Assembly: GCA_017390125.1 (NCBI GenBank) | Contig: JAFPCT010000204.1 | Location: 1-9,557 of the forward strand | Source of the DNA: Treponema sp. | Lineage (GTDB): Bacteria > Spirochaetota > Spirochaetia > Treponematales > Treponemataceae | Direction of reading: 5' to 3' | Length of the DNA stretch: 9,557 bases | In this document: positions 6,696 through 9,557 of the stretch, piece after piece | How the letters are laid out: every line of letters begins with the position of its first letter | Numbering within the stretch: position 1 is the first letter of the stretch | Notes under the pieces: model-generated | The model's input: the letters and a program-made list of their open reading frames with translations, nothing else | What the model was told of the DNA's origin: nothing | Databases searched by the model: none | Program-made: the position numbers and the translations under genes

Positions 6696-7952
6696 CTAGC
6701 GGAGAATCGAGCGCAGTGCTTCGGCAAAAGTGGCTCGGTTCGGCTTGTTTGTAAATGCGGCGTCGCTGAATGCCGGGAGCGGAACGTTTGTTGCTGCAAC
6801 CCAGTAACGTACGTCATCGCTCTGGCGGTCCGGAACGCCGCATCTTGCAAGAACAGGAGCAAGCCCGGTCTTTGTGCAGAGCTGAGTCTGCAAATCACCG
6901 GCAAGCAGCTCAAGAGACTGTTTTGCAACCTTGTCTTTTTTAAGCATAATTCCGTATATAACCGGAGCAGTAAAATTCCTGTCGCCCCTTGCAGTTGAAG
7001 CAGGAATGAAACTTGAAGTGTACTTTGCGATTACCGTGCGCTCTATGCTGCGGTGTTTGCTCAAACTCATAATTACGACTGCATTCAAATTATCACTGAT
7101 CATATAAGCATTCACGTCTTTCTGCTGAAACATAAGATAGTTTTTCGGAAAAATTCCCATCTGTTCCCATTTCTTGAAAAGCTGAACCGTCTCATAAAAT
7201 TCACCGTCATTTGCGCAAAGCTCTGTAAGCAGGCTTACGAATGCAGCCCGGGAAGACTTTCCTACTGAAATTGAGCTTCGGATTTTTTCAACGGCACTGT
7301 CAAACTTTTCACGGCCGGAAACAGCCTCAACAAATGCCCCGAAAACATTCAGGAAAATTTCATCATCGGCAGAAGCAAAAATTATAGGTGCACGGGTGGA
7401 AGACTTTGACATCTTTGCAACCCTTTCCAGGTCATCAATGGTGAACACCTTCTCAATGACTTCCGGCTGAAACTTTACGTTTGAAATATCGATTTCATAG
7501 TTGTCCATAAGCAGCGGAAGGGCAAGCACCTTGTCTTTTGCTGCACCGGCAGAAACAACAGCCGTACGGCGGACAGAATTTGTCATTCCGCTCAAAACCG
7601 ATTCATTCACTCCAGTCCTGCTTTTTGCGGCAAGCTTAATTGCATACTCTGCGTTCAGTCCGTTGTTTATGAAAAGGAGGGTCGGCTTTTTTACATTCTT
7701 CAATGCCTTCTGAAGAGAAACAGAGCTGTCCAAAGTTACGATATTGTATGGGAGTGATTTTTTATTTCGTCGGGTATGTGTTGTCTGCAAAACTGCTTCG
7801 ATATTTTTCTGATTTCGTTCCGAGATTCCATAGAAAGCGGCAGTCGGTTTTCTTGAGGCAATTGCCAGAACTGCAAAACTGAGTGCCAGAAGAATGATGA
7901 TTCCGGCAGTTGTAAAAAGAATTACTTTTGGAAAATTGATTTTCGTATTCAT
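6696..7952 (-). CDS. Membrane-anchored solute-binding-protein-like protein
   Basis: The 418-residue protein has a short basic N-terminus, one hydrophobic segment (about residues 9-33, VILFTTAGIIILLALSF core) and a large domain presumably outside the cytoplasmic membrane. No lipobox cysteine or clear cleavage site is visible, so it may stay anchored. The C-terminal part recalls ABC-transporter extracellular sugar-binding proteins: a FYETVQLFKKWEQMGIFP stretch, a later AVVIMSLSKHR strand, a PASTARGDRNFTAPVIYGIML segment and a QTQLCTKTGLAPVLARC ending like the 'Q..l...tG..Pv' of that family. Similarity is weak and from memory. No permease or ATPase gene is adjacent, so a sensory or orphan binding role is possible. 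The ATG at 7952 is preferred; GTG at 7958 is also in frame. No Shine-Dalgarno is seen. It diverges from glnA. Confidence 0.7.
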   Translation of the reverse strand: MNTKINFPKVILFTTAGIIILLALSFAVLAIASRKPTAAFYGISERNQKNIEAVLQTTHTRRNKKSLPYNIVTLDSSVSLQKALKNVKKPTLLFINNGLNAEYAIKLAAKSRTGVNESVLSGMTNSVRRTAVVSAGAAKDKVLALPLLMDNYEIDISNVKFQPEVIEKVFTIDDLERVAKMSKSSTRAPIIFASADDEIFLNVFGAFVEAVSGREKFDSAVEKIRSSISVGKSSRAAFVSLLTELCANDGEFYETVQLFKKWEQMGIFPKNYLMFQQKDVNAYMISDNLNAVVIMSLSKHRSIERTVIAKYTSSFIPASTARGDRNFTAPVIYGIMLKKDKVAKQSLELLAGDLQTQLCTKTGLAPVLARCGVPDRQSDDVRYWVAATNVPLPAFSDAAFTNKPNRATFAEALRSILR

Positions 7953-7958
7953 ATTCAC

Positions 7959-7985
7959 ATTCTAACATATAATGACAATTATCAA
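7959..7985 (-). promoter_or_regulatory. Weak candidate promoter of the binding-protein-like gene
   Basis: On the minus strand TTGATA (7985-7980) and TAGAAT (7964-7959) match consensus at 5/6 each, but the 15-bp spacer is short. The -10 ends 6 bp before the ATG at 7952, so a transcript would begin about at the start codon. The -35 lies inside the spacer of the opposing glnA promoter. Confidence 0.3.
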
Positions 7986-8000
7986 AAGTTAAGATAAAAT
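7972..8000 (+). promoter_or_regulatory. Candidate promoter of glnA
   Basis: ATGACA (7972-7977) and TAAAAT (7995-8000) are separated by exactly 17 bp and match the sigma-70 consensus at 5/6 each. The start would fall near 8007, leaving a leader of about 16 bases. That is too short for an ANTAR-type twin-hairpin attenuator in front of glnA. Confidence 0.55.
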
Positions 8001-8022
8001 TAAATTGAACTTGGAGAACGAA

Positions 8023-9282
8023 ATGGAATACACAGAAAGCGAAATTTTGCAGTACATTTCAGAAAATGACGTAAAATTCATAAAATTATTTTTTACAGAT
8101 ATTTTTGGCGAAATAAAGAGCATTTCAATTCAGCCCTGCGAACTTGAGCGGGCATTTAAGAGCGGCATTTCTTTTGATGCAAGCAACGTACAGGGCTTTT
8201 TGAGCGTAAACAAGAGCGACCTTTTCCTTGTGCCGGATCCTTCTACACTTTCTGTACTTCCATGGCGCCCGCAGCACGGAAGGGTAGTGCGTTTTTACTG
8301 CAACATCCGATACCCGGACGGAACTCCGTTTGAAGGAGACACACGCCACATTCTTCAGAATGAAGTAGAGATGGCCGCAAAAAAAGGCTACGAAATAAAA
8401 ATCGGCACAGAATGTGAATTCTATCTGTTCCTGCTGGATGAGAAAGGAAACCCGACTACTATTCCCCATGACAACGGCGGATACTGCGATCTTGCACCTT
8501 TGGACAAAGGCGAAAACGTACGCCGCGACATCTGCATTACTCTTGAGCAGATGGGAATCCAGCCTGAAGTAAGCCACCACGAGGCAGGCCCCGGACAGCA
8601 CGAGGTAGACTTTAAATATGATTCTCCTGTAAAAGCTGCAGACAACCTTTCTACATTCAAGACAATCGTCCGCACTGTTGCAAACAGGAACGGCCTTCAT
8701 GCAGAGTTTTCTCCAAAACCAATTGCAGACAAGCCTGGAAACGGACTTCACATCAACATTTCAGTTTTCAAAGACGGAAAGAACATATTTGAAGACGTTT
8801 CGAATTCAAAGGAAGCAGCAGGCTTTATTGCCGGCGTGATGAACAGAATCCGTGAAATCACAGCCGTTTTGAACCCAAGCGCATCTTCTTACAGCCGCCT
8901 CGGTCATTTTGAAGCACCAAGATACATAGGCTGGAGCCGCGGAAACAGAAGCCAGCTTATCCGCATTCCTTTTGCCGGTGAAGAATCACGCAATCGAATT
9001 GAGCTGCGCTCGCCGGATTCAAGCTGCAACCAGTACGCAGCGCTTTCGCTCATCATTGCAGCCGGAATCGAAGGAATGGAGCAGAACGCAAAACTTCAGC
9101 CGGAAATGCTCGTAAACACGTACAAGGCATCAGAAGCAGAACTTAAGAACATTGAGTCTCTTCCTCATTCATTACCGGAAGCCCTGGAACTGATGAAATC
9201 CAGTGACTTTGTAAAATCAGTTCTGCCGGATGTTACAGTAAATGCTCTGGTTGAATCGTCAGCAAATAACGGCAGCAACTAA
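8023..9282 (+). CDS. glnA: Glutamine synthetase, type I (GSI-alpha-like)
   Basis: Makes glutamine from glutamate, ammonia and ATP in the cytoplasm. The 419-residue protein has the N-terminal beta-grasp (TDIFGEIKS 25-33) and the catalytic barrel. Metal and substrate residues are visible: Glu130 and Glu132 (GTECEFY), Glu187 and Glu194 (HHEAGPGQHEV), His243 (GNGLHI), flap Glu297 (HFEAPRY), Arg309 and Arg314 (NRSQLIRIP), and Glu327/Arg329 (RIELRSPD). The usual DGSS loop is FDASNVQGF at 51-59, a variant I associate with a clostridial-type subgroup. The C-terminal section (NTYKASEAELKNIESLP) is short and lacks the adenylylation tyrosine context of GSI-beta, so control by adenylylation is unlikely. 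ATG 8023 is chosen because GGAG ends 6 bp upstream; TTG at 8005 is in frame but unsupported. The stop is 8 bp before a receiver-domain gene. Confidence 0.96.
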   Translation: MEYTESEILQYISENDVKFIKLFFTDIFGEIKSISIQPCELERAFKSGISFDASNVQGFLSVNKSDLFLVPDPSTLSVLPWRPQHGRVVRFYCNIRYPDGTPFEGDTRHILQNEVEMAAKKGYEIKIGTECEFYLFLLDEKGNPTTIPHDNGGYCDLAPLDKGENVRRDICITLEQMGIQPEVSHHEAGPGQHEVDFKYDSPVKAADNLSTFKTIVRTVANRNGLHAEFSPKPIADKPGNGLHINISVFKDGKNIFEDVSNSKEAAGFIAGVMNRIREITAVLNPSASSYSRLGHFEAPRYIGWSRGNRSQLIRIPFAGEESRNRIELRSPDSSCNQYAALSLIIAAGIEGMEQNAKLQPEMLVNTYKASEAELKNIESLPHSLPEALELMKSSDFVKSVLPDVTVNALVESSANNGSN

Positions 9283-9290
9283 GTTCCAAA

Positions 9291-9557
9291 ATGGATTCGA
9301 TTTTAATAGTATCAAACACTAGTTCTACTCTGGGCATAATTTCAGGGCTGCTTTCTGCACAGGCTTTTGAAAAAATTACAACTTTTCAAAACTGCGGAGA
9401 AGCCCGCCGTGATTTGATACAGAATTACTATGACCTCATAATTATCGACTCGCCTTTGCCAGATGAAAACGGTGAAGATTTTTCGCTTTACGCGGCAGAA
9501 CAGACCGATTCCGGAATCATATTCATAGTAGACAATGACCGTTTGTACGACGTAACC
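9291..9557 (+). CDS. Response-regulator receiver domain, probably ANTAR type, 3' end missing
   Basis: The first 89 residues are present; the gene runs off the window. The pattern is receiver-like: strand 1 SILIVSN (3-9), then YYDLIIIDSPLPDENG (46-61) with the likely phospho-acceptor Asp53, then GIIFIVDND as strand 4. The acidic pair that normally binds magnesium after strand 1 is replaced by Ser8-Asn9, so phosphorylation may be weak or absent. Proteins of this form next to glnA in clostridia carry a C-terminal ANTAR RNA-binding domain that prevents transcription termination. That assignment is inferred from context, since the C-terminus is not in view. It starts 8 bp after glnA without a recognisable Shine-Dalgarno, implying co-transcription and translational coupling. 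Confidence 0.7.
   Translation, partial: MDSILIVSNTSSTLGIISGLLSAQAFEKITTFQNCGEARRDLIQNYYDLIIIDSPLPDENGEDFSLYAAEQTDSGIIFIVDNDRLYDVT

Noticed and set aside
7953..8022. Possible ANTAR target hairpins in the glnA leader
   Set aside because: The interval is AT-rich with no stable stem-loop or terminator, and the candidate transcription start leaves only about 16 leader bases.
8125..8751. 208-codon minus-strand frame inside glnA
   Set aside because: It lies wholly within a glnA with every catalytic motif intact. Its Cys/Val-rich translation looks like a complementary-strand shadow.
1..9557. CRISPR array, tRNA, rRNA, insertion sequence or toxin-antitoxin module
   Set aside because: No regularly spaced direct repeats, cloverleaf, transposase motif or small paired genes were seen on either strand.

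Overview
The window looks like a chromosomal stretch from a host-associated anaerobe. Gene content and protein style (FMN-riboswitch riboflavin operon, glutamine synthetase paired with an unusual response regulator, membrane-anchored binding-protein-like gene, E. coli-like AsnB) fit best with a Treponema-type spirochaete. A clostridial relative is the main alternative. This placement rests on recalled family resemblance, not on a search. There is no rRNA, tRNA, CRISPR array, transposase or phage gene in the window.

Layout. 1-585 (+) is the 3' part of a probably exported protein whose signal-peptide cleavage site seems to lie at the window edge. It converges on asnB (656-2491, -), a glutamine-dependent asparagine synthetase with an odd GC-rich, hairpin-rich in-frame segment in its interdomain linker. 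Upstream of asnB sits a strong hairpin terminator (2567-2623). It ends a two-gene minus-strand unit: a YchJ-like SEC-C zinc protein (3465-3956), then a TrmH/RlmB-type RNA 2'-O-methyltransferase (2675-3460). A divergent intergenic region separates that unit from the riboflavin operon. There, a promoter, an FMN riboswitch (4095-4225) and an intrinsic terminator (4264-4295) control ribE, ribBA and ribH (4319-6693). The operon has riboflavin synthase, the fused DHBP synthase/GTP cyclohydrolase II and lumazine synthase, but no ribD.

The right end holds a minus-strand gene for a membrane-anchored protein resembling ABC-transporter solute-binding proteins (6696-7952). Its stop is 2 bp from that of ribH. 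It diverges from glnA (8023-9282), a short GSI-alpha-like glutamine synthetase, through overlapping candidate promoters. Directly after glnA is the start of a response-regulator receiver domain (9291 to the window end), probably an ANTAR-type antiterminator of the kind found beside glnA in clostridia.

How the genes work together. RibBA makes both riboflavin precursors, GTP- and ribulose-5-phosphate-derived. RibH and RibE complete the ring system, and FMN feeds back through the riboswitch. glnA plus its regulator, and asnB, are nitrogen-assimilation functions but lie in separate transcription units. Most of the window is ordinary housekeeping sequence, and I do not see a convincing new multi-gene system. 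The points most worth a second look are the palindromic in-frame insert in asnB, a 10-bp complementarity between the riboswitch aptamer and its terminator, and a shared promoter motif with apparently leaderless starts.
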